Shown here in pieces: positions 45,126 through 52,803 of a DNA stretch of 64,000 nucleotides. Position 1 is the first letter of the stretch. Every line of letters begins with the position of its first letter. A model generated the notes under the pieces. That model had not been told where the DNA came from. It was given only the letters and a program-made list of their open reading frames with translations, and did no database searches. The stretch covers positions 1 to 64,000 of the forward strand of contig NZ_ATMR01000117.1 in NCBI RefSeq assembly GCF_000427335.1, in the 5' to 3' direction. This stretch comes from Winogradskyella psychrotolerans RS-3 (GTDB lineage: Bacteria > Bacteroidota > Bacteroidia > Flavobacteriales > Flavobacteriaceae). The position numbers and the translations under genes were made by a program.

Positions 45126-46079
45126 TTAATCAGAAAAATTTAAATCAAAAACGGACAACATATAATCAACCAAGTCCTCCCCATCATTTAAATTCGTTCC
45201 CTCCAAGAAATTACCACAAACTATATCAAGTCCTTTCTTACCAAGATTTTTTGTCTTTGCATTCCAGTCTTCAAAACAAGACTTATCTGGATAAGCAAGA
45301 ATTTTTCGTCCTTTTAATGGCTTCAACATATCCTCTTTAAGACCCGATTTAGAGCCAGTAGCCATCCAAATATAACATGGCATAAAGATGCTCATAATGA
45401 CCGCTGTTTTTTCTGCTTCTACAATAGCTATTGTTTTATAACTATTATCGATTAGAAGATGCAAACCAAACAAGCATTGCCGTAATACAAAAGCCGAATT
45501 GTGTGTTACATCTGTATTACTTTCTGATTTATATTGCAATCCTTGACTACAATCCGAGTCAAAACTACTGCTTTTTAACACTTTATGCATCCAATTTATA
45601 TGAGAATATGGTTGCTTTACCCTACTGCCTGTGTGAGCCTCATATAACATTACCTTACCTGCTTTTATTCTCATTAATTCATCGATTTGCCAAAAAATAG
45701 TTGCACCATTCCAATGATTAGAAGTACAAATAAAATAGCGTTTAACAGCTGCGATTACATCTACTCTATCAAACTTAGTCTTAAGGTATTTTACAAAATT
45801 ATTATTCTCATAATTATTAGCAAAGTCCTTAATAACTCTATCATCATGAAAGCTTGGTCTAATAATCTTAGTTGGGAATTCTGAAATATTAACTAAAGGC
45901 ATATTTCCTTTTGGATTTTGGTGATACCCACACTTAGATTCCCTATCACATCTTCCTATATATGGCTCTAAATAATTAAAGGATATATTATCAATATATC
46001 TTACCAAGGTTCGTTTTGAACAGTTAGGGCATTGAAATTTTTTACTAGTTCTATCTAAAGAATATTTATAATTACTCAT
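45126..46079 (-). CDS. DUF6371-like zinc-finger/Toprim protein of the island
   Basis: 317 residues. The first 55 carry a cysteine set (CPNCSKRT, then a C-x5-C-x2-H pattern) like a primase zinc ribbon. Downstream lies a Toprim-like stretch with IAIVEAEKTAVIMSIF and GRKILAYPDKS, the acidic residues of a primase-type centre. It fits DUF6371 proteins, common in Bacteroidota mobile elements and probably involved in replication or primer synthesis. Activity is inferred from the motifs only. Confidence 0.75.
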   Translation of the reverse strand: MSNYKYSLDRTSKKFQCPNCSKRTLVRYIDNISFNYLEPYIGRCDRESKCGYHQNPKGNMPLVNISEFPTKIIRPSFHDDRVIKDFANNYENNNFVKYLKTKFDRVDVIAAVKRYFICTSNHWNGATIFWQIDELMRIKAGKVMLYEAHTGSRVKQPYSHINWMHKVLKSSSFDSDCSQGLQYKSESNTDVTHNSAFVLRQCLFGLHLLIDNSYKTIAIVEAEKTAVIMSIFMPCYIWMATGSKSGLKEDMLKPLKGRKILAYPDKSCFEDWNAKTKNLGKKGLDIVCGNFLEGTNLNDGEDLVDYMLSVFDLNFSD

Positions 46080-46159
46080 GTATTTTAAATTTAATCGTAA
46101 TTCGTAAAATTCGTAACCACTATATAGCTTACGTTCTTTACGAATTACGAATCGTTTGT

Positions 46160-46335
46160 TTAAAAAAGTTTCTCATATAAAAATCGCAATGCATCTTCAT
46201 CTGAAAATTTTACTTTCTTTTTCTTTTTAAATTTGGTATTTTAATACTGTAATCTTGCTTTAACATATTATACAGCCTACTCCTTTCCTGCGAGGAAAGT
46301 GACTGACTAACTGTATATACTGTTTCTGCAGTCAT
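46160..46335 (-). CDS. Short island gene, 58 aa if repaired
   Basis: The ATG at 46335 opens MTAETVYTVSQSLSSQER and continues to IPNLKRKRK, then stops at 46210. Adding one A in the CCAAATTT segment gives IPKFKKKKK, then VKFSDEDALRFLYEKLF and a stop at 46160. The repaired form matches small proteins I associate with Bacteroidota mobile elements. It lies between the RepA-like ATPase and the DUF6371 gene. Function unknown. Confidence 0.55.
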
Positions 46336-46343
46336 TAAAAAAA

Positions 46344-47381
46344 CTATGCTATTTTCTTTAAATTATATCTAATTGTGCCTTCGCTTACACCAAGTTCTTT
46401 TGCAATTAAAGTATTTGAAAGCCCATCATTTTTCAACTTTAATATCTGAGTATTTCTATCGTCAACACCATGCATGTCAAACTTTCTTAAATGTTCTTCC
46501 TCTGAGGAATAATCTATAAACTCAAACATCAAAAAGTTAATTGGCTGAGCAATACGGCACATTATCACGTTGTTCTCATGATATATTTTTTCAGTATTTC
46601 GTTGTTTAATCTGTTTTAAATAACGAACATCAGGCTCCGAGGCACTTTCCCCAATTGCAAAAGCACTATCACAAAAGTTCATAAGCATCTTACTACCTGC
46701 TAAATCATTTTTGGTGATGGGATTAGAGGCGTTTCGTTTTGGGGTGTGGGCTAAAACTATAATGGTAACTCCGTAAGTACGATTTATCTTTTTTAGATGC
46801 TTCATAATTAATAAAGCATCCTTAGCGCGTTCATTATCACTTTTAAGAAACGTGATATTATCGATAATCAGAACTTCGGCTTTATGATCCTCTATGACAG
46901 AAGAAAAAGAGTGATTTAAATAATCTTCAATACAATCAAACTCTTTAGGAAGTTCGAGATCTGGATTTATTTCGGCTCGTAAAAAATTATCGTGAAACAC
47001 ATAATGGTTTTGATAATTTTCTGAATATCGCTTCTCAAATTGTTTATCGGACAATTCAAAATCTAAATAAGCTACTTTTTTTGAACCTACTTCTAACCTA
47101 AAACCATTGATAGGTTTACCTGAACTAATACTATCAGCAATTTGAACAGCAAGAATAGATTTTCCTACATTAGTATCTGCAAAAAGCACTGAAACTTCAC
47201 CTTCGAACAAAAACTCTCCGAACAACATTTTAGGAATAGGTCTAGCTTTAGCTTCATCCACCCATGTATTAGCTCGTTTAACGATAAGGCATCCTGACTC
47301 TTCATTAAGACGTTCTAATTTTTTCTCATCTGCTCTAGAAGCTTCCAAAAAGCTTCCTAATTTTTCTATGACAATCTCCAT
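46344..47381 (-). CDS. RecA-like replicative ATPase (RepA/DnaB type) of the island
   Basis: 345 residues. Walker A VLFADTNVGKSILAVQIA, Walker B-like VLIIDNITFLK and a third motif VTIIVLAHTPKRN, as in the hexameric RepA-type helicases of plasmids. The C terminus ends in a helix-turn-helix (NDGLSNTLIAKELGVSEGTI), suggesting DNA binding. Its ATG shares one base with the stop of the RHH-like gene, so translation is probably coupled. Role: replication or maintenance of the element. Confidence 0.8.
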   Translation of the reverse strand: MEIVIEKLGSFLEASRADEKKLERLNEESGCLIVKRANTWVDEAKARPIPKMLFGEFLFEGEVSVLFADTNVGKSILAVQIADSISSGKPINGFRLEVGSKKVAYLDFELSDKQFEKRYSENYQNHYVFHDNFLRAEINPDLELPKEFDCIEDYLNHSFSSVIEDHKAEVLIIDNITFLKSDNERAKDALLIMKHLKKINRTYGVTIIVLAHTPKRNASNPITKNDLAGSKMLMNFCDSAFAIGESASEPDVRYLKQIKQRNTEKIYHENNVIMCRIAQPINFLMFEFIDYSSEEEHLRKFDMHGVDDRNTQILKLKNDGLSNTLIAKELGVSEGTIRYNLKKIA

Positions 47382-47521
47382 TATAGCAGAATATATTTTG
47401 GAACTGATTTCTCTCTGATGTATTCTGATATTGATACACCTAATTCTTGAGCCGCTGCTTCAATTTCTACATAATCCAAATCGGAAATTCGAAGAGTAAT
47501 AATTTTTGTTTTTTTACGCAT
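47381..47521 (-). CDS. Ribbon-helix-helix-like mini-protein, 46 aa
   Basis: The frame encodes MRKKTKIITLRISDLDYVEI, then EAAAQELGVSISEYIREKSV and PKYILL. The TLRISDLDYVEIE-AAAQELGVSISEYIRE pattern is that of RHH DNA-binding or mobilisation (MobC-like) proteins. It overlaps the RepA-like start by one base (TAATG). Inverted repeats at 47545-47582 and 47665-47696 lie just upstream and could be its operators. Confidence 0.7.
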   Translation of the reverse strand: MRKKTKIITLRISDLDYVEIEAAAQELGVSISEYIREKSVPKYILL

Positions 47522-47544
47522 AATAAATTTGAGTTTAACGTCTG

Positions 47545-47582
47545 TTGAATGTCATTCTCAAAATCGAGTGTTTGACATTCAA
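47545..47582. repeat. Inverted repeat upstream of the RHH-like gene
   Basis: Arms TTGAATGTCA (47545-47554) and TGACATTCAA (47573-47582) are exact complements, 18 bases apart, starting 24 bases before the RHH-like ATG. Candidate operator. Confidence 0.55.
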
Positions 47583-47664
47583 AACAGGCTTATTTACAAA
47601 CGTAAAATTATAACATTCAATAAATTAACTATGAATTTAGAGTTCAATGAAGAGCACAAAGGAG

Positions 47665-47696
47665 TTCAAATTTGACATTTATAAGTCAAATTTGAA
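47665..47696. repeat. 12-bp perfect inverted repeat in the island
   Basis: TTCAAATTTGAC and GTCAAATTTGAA flank eight bases. Each arm is nearly a palindrome itself. Between the unknown gene at 47729 and the RHH-like gene; a second operator or an origin element. Confidence 0.55.
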
Positions 47697-47728
47697 TGAA
47701 TCAGTTCAAAAAAAATTTAAGCTTAATT

Positions 47729-48652
47729 TTAGACGTCTAGGTCTAATATTTTAGAGGAGTATTTTAACATTCTTCCATCATGTGCTTTATTGATAAAAGC
47801 ATAAGGGTTATGTAATTTTGAGATTGATATTTGGAAGTTTATTTTAATAAATTCCATAAAACGTTTAGGCTTTGTATCTATCTTTTTCGTTTTAATAAGG
47901 GCACAATATAAACTAGAAATATTTGCTTTTTCATCGTCTGTAAGATTATCAATAGTAGTATAGATATAATGAAATAATGTATTGTCAGCAGTTATGTCGC
48001 GAAACTTGTCGTGAATATCATTAATATAGCCTGTTTTCCCAAAATCTTCACTCTTCTCAAAATTAAATTTATCGTTTAATTCTATTAAAATTTTTAGATT
48101 AATATAACGTTTAAAGGCTTTACTTAAAACCTCATTGACCACTATGAGCTCATTATTAAAAAACTCGATATTCCCAAGAAGATATTCCATAAGAATATTT
48201 TCGTCTTTAGAAAAATTCTCTGCCATAGCATTTAAACCAAACTTCACCATAGGCATTCGTCCAACTATACTATGGTGATCTATGTCGTTAGCTGTCTTTT
48301 CAACCTTAGTTAACACAATATTCTTAAGTTTCAAAGCTATAAATATTTCATTAAAATCCTCTAAAGCTAAATCGTATATTAACTCTTTTTTTCCAAAAGA
48401 TTTATTTTCAAATGGAACGAAAAAATCAAAAAGTCCTTTTCTAATATATGAAGCATAGTGCTTTATTATGAAATTAAAAAAATCAAGTTTGAATAAACGT
48501 GTAGGCTTCAATTTAATATTAATTTCGTTTATATCGAGATCTATTTCGTTACTATAAATGAAAACTCCTTTTTTAATAAGAAGATCAAGAAAATCCTCAG
48601 GACTCTCAAACGATTCAAGTTCTTCTTTATTTGTGATATTAAAAAAATTCAT
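47729..48652 (-). CDS. Unknown island protein, 307 aa
   Basis: No family recognised. The protein is acidic and helical, rich in Ile, Asn, Lys and Phe, with segments such as FESPEDFLDLLIKKGVFIY and FMEFIKINFQISISKLHNPY. No signal peptide or membrane helix. It lies five bases below the integrase stop on the same strand, so it is probably translated from the integrase transcript. Position suggests an element function, but that is inference. Confidence 0.65.
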   Translation of the reverse strand: MNFFNITNKEELESFESPEDFLDLLIKKGVFIYSNEIDLDINEINIKLKPTRLFKLDFFNFIIKHYASYIRKGLFDFFVPFENKSFGKKELIYDLALEDFNEIFIALKLKNIVLTKVEKTANDIDHHSIVGRMPMVKFGLNAMAENFSKDENILMEYLLGNIEFFNNELIVVNEVLSKAFKRYINLKILIELNDKFNFEKSEDFGKTGYINDIHDKFRDITADNTLFHYIYTTIDNLTDDEKANISSLYCALIKTKKIDTKPKRFMEFIKINFQISISKLHNPYAFINKAHDGRMLKYSSKILDLDV

Positions 48653-48657
48653 AACCT

Positions 48658-49962
48658 CTATTCTTTAAAATATTTTGAAAAATCCTCAGGAAGTTCTGCA
48701 TCAATATCTCTTAAATACTTTTCAAGAGCATCCATAGTATTATGACCTGTAATTTGCATTAAAGCACTTTTAGCTTCATAGGGAGTTTTGTCCTCTCGAA
48801 GTGAACGGTATAATTTAGTAACATAAGTATGTCTAAAACTATATAACCCATGATCCTTTCCTAAACCTAATTTGTCTTTTACTTTTTTAAATTGTTTCGT
48901 AAAATAATCCCTTTTATTATCATCTTCAATAATCCATTCATCAGCGATTCCCTCTGGTGTAAATAAGCTTAAAGAATGATCCTTACCTATCAAATCAGGT
49001 ATAGCATCTATTAAAATCTGTGGGATTATTTTAATCTTAACTGCTTTGTTTTTAGCACGTATATACATTTTGGCATCTGCAACGTCAATATCGCCAACTT
49101 TCAGCCTACAAATTTCTATAGGTCGTAAAAAGCCATAACAAATAAAATGAACGAAGAGCAATAAGGTTTTATCGTTCTCTTCAAGATAAGTAAAGATGTC
49201 ATCTTCCACAGAGGATTTATAAGTTTTATTTCTTTCTGGATTAGACTTTAGAATATTTATCTTTTTAACAAAATTCTCTATTACAATCTCATTATCATAT
49301 AGAACCTGAAAGAGTGAAGAAATATCCGTACGAGAGTTATTCCTATTTCTAGCACTTGTATTAGTCAACACTTCATTTAAGAAGTCAATAACAATTTTCT
49401 TGTTAATAACCGAAATATCTTGTGTTTCCTTTATCTTATTTATTTTCAGCCACTTTCTAAATTGATTAATACGACTTTTATAACGCGAATATGAGTTAGC
49501 TTTAAGGGTATTAACTTTTATATGCAATGCTTTATCAAAAGCTTCTTGAATTGTGGTTTTGACTTCCTGAGAAATTGGCTCAGCGATTGGTTTATTGACG
49601 GAATTCACTTTAGAGACAGGCTTAAATGAAAAATCGTTGCCTTGCTCTAGCATTTCTGAAATAACTTCACTCAGGTCTTTGTTATCATCATAGGGATTAT
49701 ACCCACGATCTAAGATAAACAGCAATGCCTTTTTTAATTGAGTAAGGATAATAGTGCGTTCTTTCTTCGTTCCATGAACATTAGCTCCACCTTTTATATT
49801 AGGTTGTCTTTTTAATTTATGTGTTTTAGGGTCTCGATAGGAATAATAAATATACCAAGCCTTAGAAAGCGCTTTTTTCTGTTCTGCTTTATTAAGCGAA
49901 GACCATTTGGAGGCATCGACTCCTCCTGTATAAATTTTAGGTTCTGAGTAGGTTAATTTCAT
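48658..49962 (-). CDS. int: Tyrosine-type integrase of the island
   Basis: 434 residues from the ATG at 49962 (MKLTYSEPKIYTGGVD). An upstream ATG at 50019 is in frame, but the promoter lies between the two, so the shorter start is preferred. The SAM-like N-terminal domain (about 150-240) is followed by a catalytic domain with R in GFLRPIEICRL, HGLYSFRHTYVTKL (the first His is a Tyr, as in some Bacteroidota integrases), MQITGHNTMDALEKY and the nucleophilic Y in LEKYL. It catalyses integration at the tRNA. The gene ends five bases before the unknown 307-residue gene. Confidence 0.92.
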   Translation of the reverse strand: MKLTYSEPKIYTGGVDASKWSSLNKAEQKKALSKAWYIYYSYRDPKTHKLKRQPNIKGGANVHGTKKERTIILTQLKKALLFILDRGYNPYDDNKDLSEVISEMLEQGNDFSFKPVSKVNSVNKPIAEPISQEVKTTIQEAFDKALHIKVNTLKANSYSRYKSRINQFRKWLKINKIKETQDISVINKKIVIDFLNEVLTNTSARNRNNSRTDISSLFQVLYDNEIVIENFVKKINILKSNPERNKTYKSSVEDDIFTYLEENDKTLLLFVHFICYGFLRPIEICRLKVGDIDVADAKMYIRAKNKAVKIKIIPQILIDAIPDLIGKDHSLSLFTPEGIADEWIIEDDNKRDYFTKQFKKVKDKLGLGKDHGLYSFRHTYVTKLYRSLREDKTPYEAKSALMQITGHNTMDALEKYLRDIDAELPEDFSKYFKE

Positions 49963-49970
49963 TGGGCAAT

Positions 49971-50003
49971 CGTGTACTCTATCGTGTACTGCACGCAAAA
50001 ATA
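49971..50003 (-). promoter_or_regulatory. Integrase promoter with CGTGTACT operator pair
   Basis: On the minus strand TATTTTTG (plus 49996-50003) matches TAnnTTTG. Directly downstream, covering the expected start and leader, lie CGTGTACT at 49983 and 49971 (period 12). Their placement would let the bound protein repress integrase expression. Confidence 0.65.
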
Positions 50004-50019
50004 AGGAAAAAGTAGACAT

Positions 50020-50050
50020 AAAAAAACGGATTGTGAGAACACAATCCGTT
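50020..50050 (-). terminator. Terminator between tRNA-fMet and the integrase
   Basis: AACGGATTGTG and CACAATCCGTT pair around AGAA, with a T run on the minus strand ending at 50019. It would stop tRNA transcription from running into the integrase. Confidence 0.8.
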
Positions 50051-50072
50051 GATTTTACTGGGCTTTCGCCTT

Positions 50073-50146
<74 letters not shown>

Positions 50147-50257
50147 ATGTTAATCAAAAAACGATTTTCTTAGCTTTTAACTTTCGGTTCATAATGCCGA
50201 CATATCGTTTTGGGACTGCAAAGATAATACTTTTTTTAGAATACCAAAATATAAACT

Positions 50258-50296
50258 AAAAAATAACGCTCAAATTAAAAATTAATTTGAGCGTTA
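50258..50296 (-). terminator. Terminator of the LRR-protein gene
   Basis: 15-base perfect arms TAACGCTCAAATTAA and TTAATTTGAGCGTTA around a three-base loop, with an A run on the plus strand. It ends the LRR gene transcript. Confidence 0.85.
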
Positions 50297-50309
50297 CTAT
50301 ATCTATCAC

Positions 50310-51155
50310 TTAATTTCCATCTTCTTCCTCTGCATCTAATGTTGCTAATGCGCTATTTTTATTAACGTCATCTAAGTCAAAATCCACAATATTTGGAAAC
50401 TTCTCCTTCAACGCAGCAAAGTTGCCCTTAAATTGATTCTGACCTAATAGTAATGTTTTTAGATTAGTCAATTGTGCTAGTTCGCTTGGTAACTCACCAT
50501 AAAATGCATTATTTGATAATACTAATTCTTCTAATTGTGCTAATCCTCCTATTGTTGAAGGTATTGTTCCTAGTAATCTGTTATCGAAAACGCTTAAAAC
50601 TTTTAAGGATTTTAAACTAGATAAATTAGACGGAAGATGACCTATTAGTTGGTTGCTACTTAATATTAAGCTTTCTAACTTTGTAAGGCTCCCTATAGAT
50701 GAAGGAATCTCACCAACAAGGTCATTATTAAATAATTCTAATGATTTTAATTTCGCCAAATTTCCAATATCAGAAGGAATTTTACCGCTAAATACATTAG
50801 AGAATAATTTTAACTCTTCTAAGTTAATCATACTCACTATCGTATGTGGCAATTCACCTCCTATTTTATTGAAAGATAAATTAAGAGATTTTAAATGTGT
50901 TAATTTTGAAATTGATTCTGGAAGTGTCCCATTTAAACCATTAAAACTTAAATTTATGGCTACAACATTTTCATCTTCTATGGTTATGCCAAACCATTTT
51001 GAAACTGGTTGGTCTAAATCCCAAGATTTAGTCCAAGAATCCCCATTGGTTGCAGTGTATAAATCTACAAGTGCTGTTTTTTGATCTTTAGAAACTTCTG
51101 CAAAAGAGAATATTGAAATTAAGCAAAATACTAGTGTTATTTTAAGTGTCTTCAT
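50310..51155 (-). CDS. Secreted leucine-rich-repeat protein
   Basis: 281 residues from the ATG at 51155 (MKTLKITLVFCLISIFSFAE); a 34-codon upstream extension is unlikely. The signal peptide ends near SFAEV. About eight plant-type LRR units follow (pattern LxxLxLSxNxLxGxIPxxIGxLxxL, e.g. LESLILSSNQLIGHLPSNL), preceded by the cap region DLYTATNGDSWTKSWDL. No T9SS sorting domain is visible. A surface binding protein is likely; the partner is unknown. Confidence 0.87.
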   Translation of the reverse strand: MKTLKITLVFCLISIFSFAEVSKDQKTALVDLYTATNGDSWTKSWDLDQPVSKWFGITIEDENVVAINLSFNGLNGTLPESISKLTHLKSLNLSFNKIGGELPHTIVSMINLEELKLFSNVFSGKIPSDIGNLAKLKSLELFNNDLVGEIPSSIGSLTKLESLILSSNQLIGHLPSNLSSLKSLKVLSVFDNRLLGTIPSTIGGLAQLEELVLSNNAFYGELPSELAQLTNLKTLLLGQNQFKGNFAALKEKFPNIVDFDLDDVNKNSALATLDAEEEDGN

Positions 51156-51286
51156 AGTGGTTGATTTTTTGTGGAGGGACACAATAACAGTACGAATATA
51201 ACCACTATCACCACGAACTGCAAATTTTTTCGACGAACTACATTCTAAAAAACACAAGTATCTAAAAATAAGAGAGTTAAAAACTT

Positions 51287-51469
51287 CTACTGTTCTATGT
51301 TCTGAGATTCAAAACTTACAATTTCCTGATTGCTTATAGTTATTGAAAGTTGAATGGGATTACAGCAGATTTCGCAATCCTCAATATAGCTTTGACGACT
51401 TTGAGACAAATCAATCAACATAGAGATTTGTTCCCAACAATAAGGGCACTGAAAAAAATGTTCTTCCAT
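51287..51469 (-). CDS. CPXCG-motif cysteine-rich protein
   Basis: 60 residues. Two cysteine pairs (FQCPYCWEQI and CEICCNPIQL) suggest zinc binding; the rest is acidic. The family is a short CPXCG-type cysteine-rich group with no known function. It lies six bases from the outer-membrane efflux gene and is probably the last gene of that operon. Confidence 0.75.
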   Translation of the reverse strand: MEEHFFQCPYCWEQISMLIDLSQSRQSYIEDCEICCNPIQLSITISNQEIVSFESQNIEQ

Positions 51470-51474
51470 TACAT

Positions 51475-52803
51475 TTATAACTCAACATTTAATAACTCAC
51501 CACTAATTTGAAGCACCTCTAGCTCAGATAGTTTTGCTGAAAACTTAGCTTGATTTCGACTTAATTCAGCATTAAGTAAATTTACTTGTGCTTGCCTAAA
51601 CTCAATAGAATTAACTTGTCCGATTTTGAATTTTTCTTGGGTACGATCAAAATTATTCTGAGCCGTTACAATATTCTTTTCCTGAATATTATAAATTTCT
51701 AGTTTATTTTGGTAATTATCCCAAGCATTATTAAAGTCACGTTCTATACTGAGTAAAATACTTTCTTTTTGAAGCTTTTGCGTTTCAAGATTTATCTTAG
51801 CGTTCTTTACTCTTGTTATAGTTGATCCACCATCAAATAAATTCCAACTTAAGTTTACACCTGCTGATAATCCTGTATTTGTTGAAATTGCTAAAAGCGC
51901 TACGGCGTTATTATCATTCTTATTCCAACCATAAGTACCCGATAAACCTATAGTTGGTAAATATGCTGATTTACCTGAATTAATATCGAGCTCACTAATT
52001 AAAATATTTTTTTCAGTTTGAAGCAATGCGACATTACGCGTTTTTGCTTTTTCCAATAAACTATTTTTTTCTAATTGAAGCGTAAACTCTACTTCCGTCT
52101 CAACATTAAAATCATTAGAATATGTTTCTCCTAAAACGAATTTTAAGTCGCGCTTAGCCGTTTTTATATCTTGCTTTGTATTAATAATATTGATACTATC
52201 TGTGTTAATATCTACTTCCGCATTTAGCACTTCTAACTTGGTATTTTGACCGTATTCAAACTGATATTCAGCTCTAATCAATCTATCCTTCGTATTATTC
52301 AGTGTTTCTTCTAAAGCATTCAAATTATCAGAAAGCTGAGCCACATTATAATACACAGAAAATAACTGAAGTATGGTTGTTTCTATAGTTTGCCTAGCTT
52401 GTAATTCTGATAGTTGGTATTGCTCCTTTAATCGTTTATAATTATAACGTCTACCTAAGCCATCAAATAGTATATAATTCAAACTCAAACTGGCGTTATA
52501 ATTAGAACTTTCGGCACCATTTAAAAAAGCATCTGGTCTTCCATCTGAAAATTCAGCTTCAGTATTATCCAAATTATAGTTTGCACCTGCACTACCAGTA
52601 AGGGTTGGCAGAAAGCCTGTATTAAGAATATTGGTATTATTCTCAGCAACTGTAACCGCATTTTCTGCGATTTTTACTCCGTAATTATTATCTAAAGCTA
52701 TAGAAACGGCTTGTTCTTTGGTTAAAACCTCTTGTGCTTGCAAACCAAGACAGCATGCAAAAAACAAAATGGTAAGTTTGCTTTTAGTGATCATTTGCTT
52801 CAT
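51475..52803 (-). CDS. TolC-family outer-membrane efflux protein
   Basis: 442 residues. Signal peptide (GLQAQ) then two TolC repeats with long helices (LSALEVLQISGE and LNALEETLNNTKDRLI-type segments, AEYQFEYGQNTKLEVLNAEV). Outer channel of the RND efflux pump encoded upstream. Its start overlaps the pump gene by 20 bases, indicating one operon. Confidence 0.9.
   Translation of the reverse strand: MKQMITKSKLTILFFACCLGLQAQEVLTKEQAVSIALDNNYGVKIAENAVTVAENNTNILNTGFLPTLTGSAGANYNLDNTEAEFSDGRPDAFLNGAESSNYNASLSLNYILFDGLGRRYNYKRLKEQYQLSELQARQTIETTILQLFSVYYNVAQLSDNLNALEETLNNTKDRLIRAEYQFEYGQNTKLEVLNAEVDINTDSINIINTKQDIKTAKRDLKFVLGETYSNDFNVETEVEFTLQLEKNSLLEKAKTRNVALLQTEKNILISELDINSGKSAYLPTIGLSGTYGWNKNDNNAVALLAISTNTGLSAGVNLSWNLFDGGSTITRVKNAKINLETQKLQKESILLSIERDFNNAWDNYQNKLEIYNIQEKNIVTAQNNFDRTQEKFKIGQVNSIEFRQAQVNLLNAELSRNQAKFSAKLSELEVLQISGELLNVEL

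Noticed and set aside
50017..50019. ATG at 50019 as the integrase start
   Set aside because: It abuts the terminator U tract, and the only good promoter box (49996-50003) lies downstream of it, so the ATG at 49962 is preferred.
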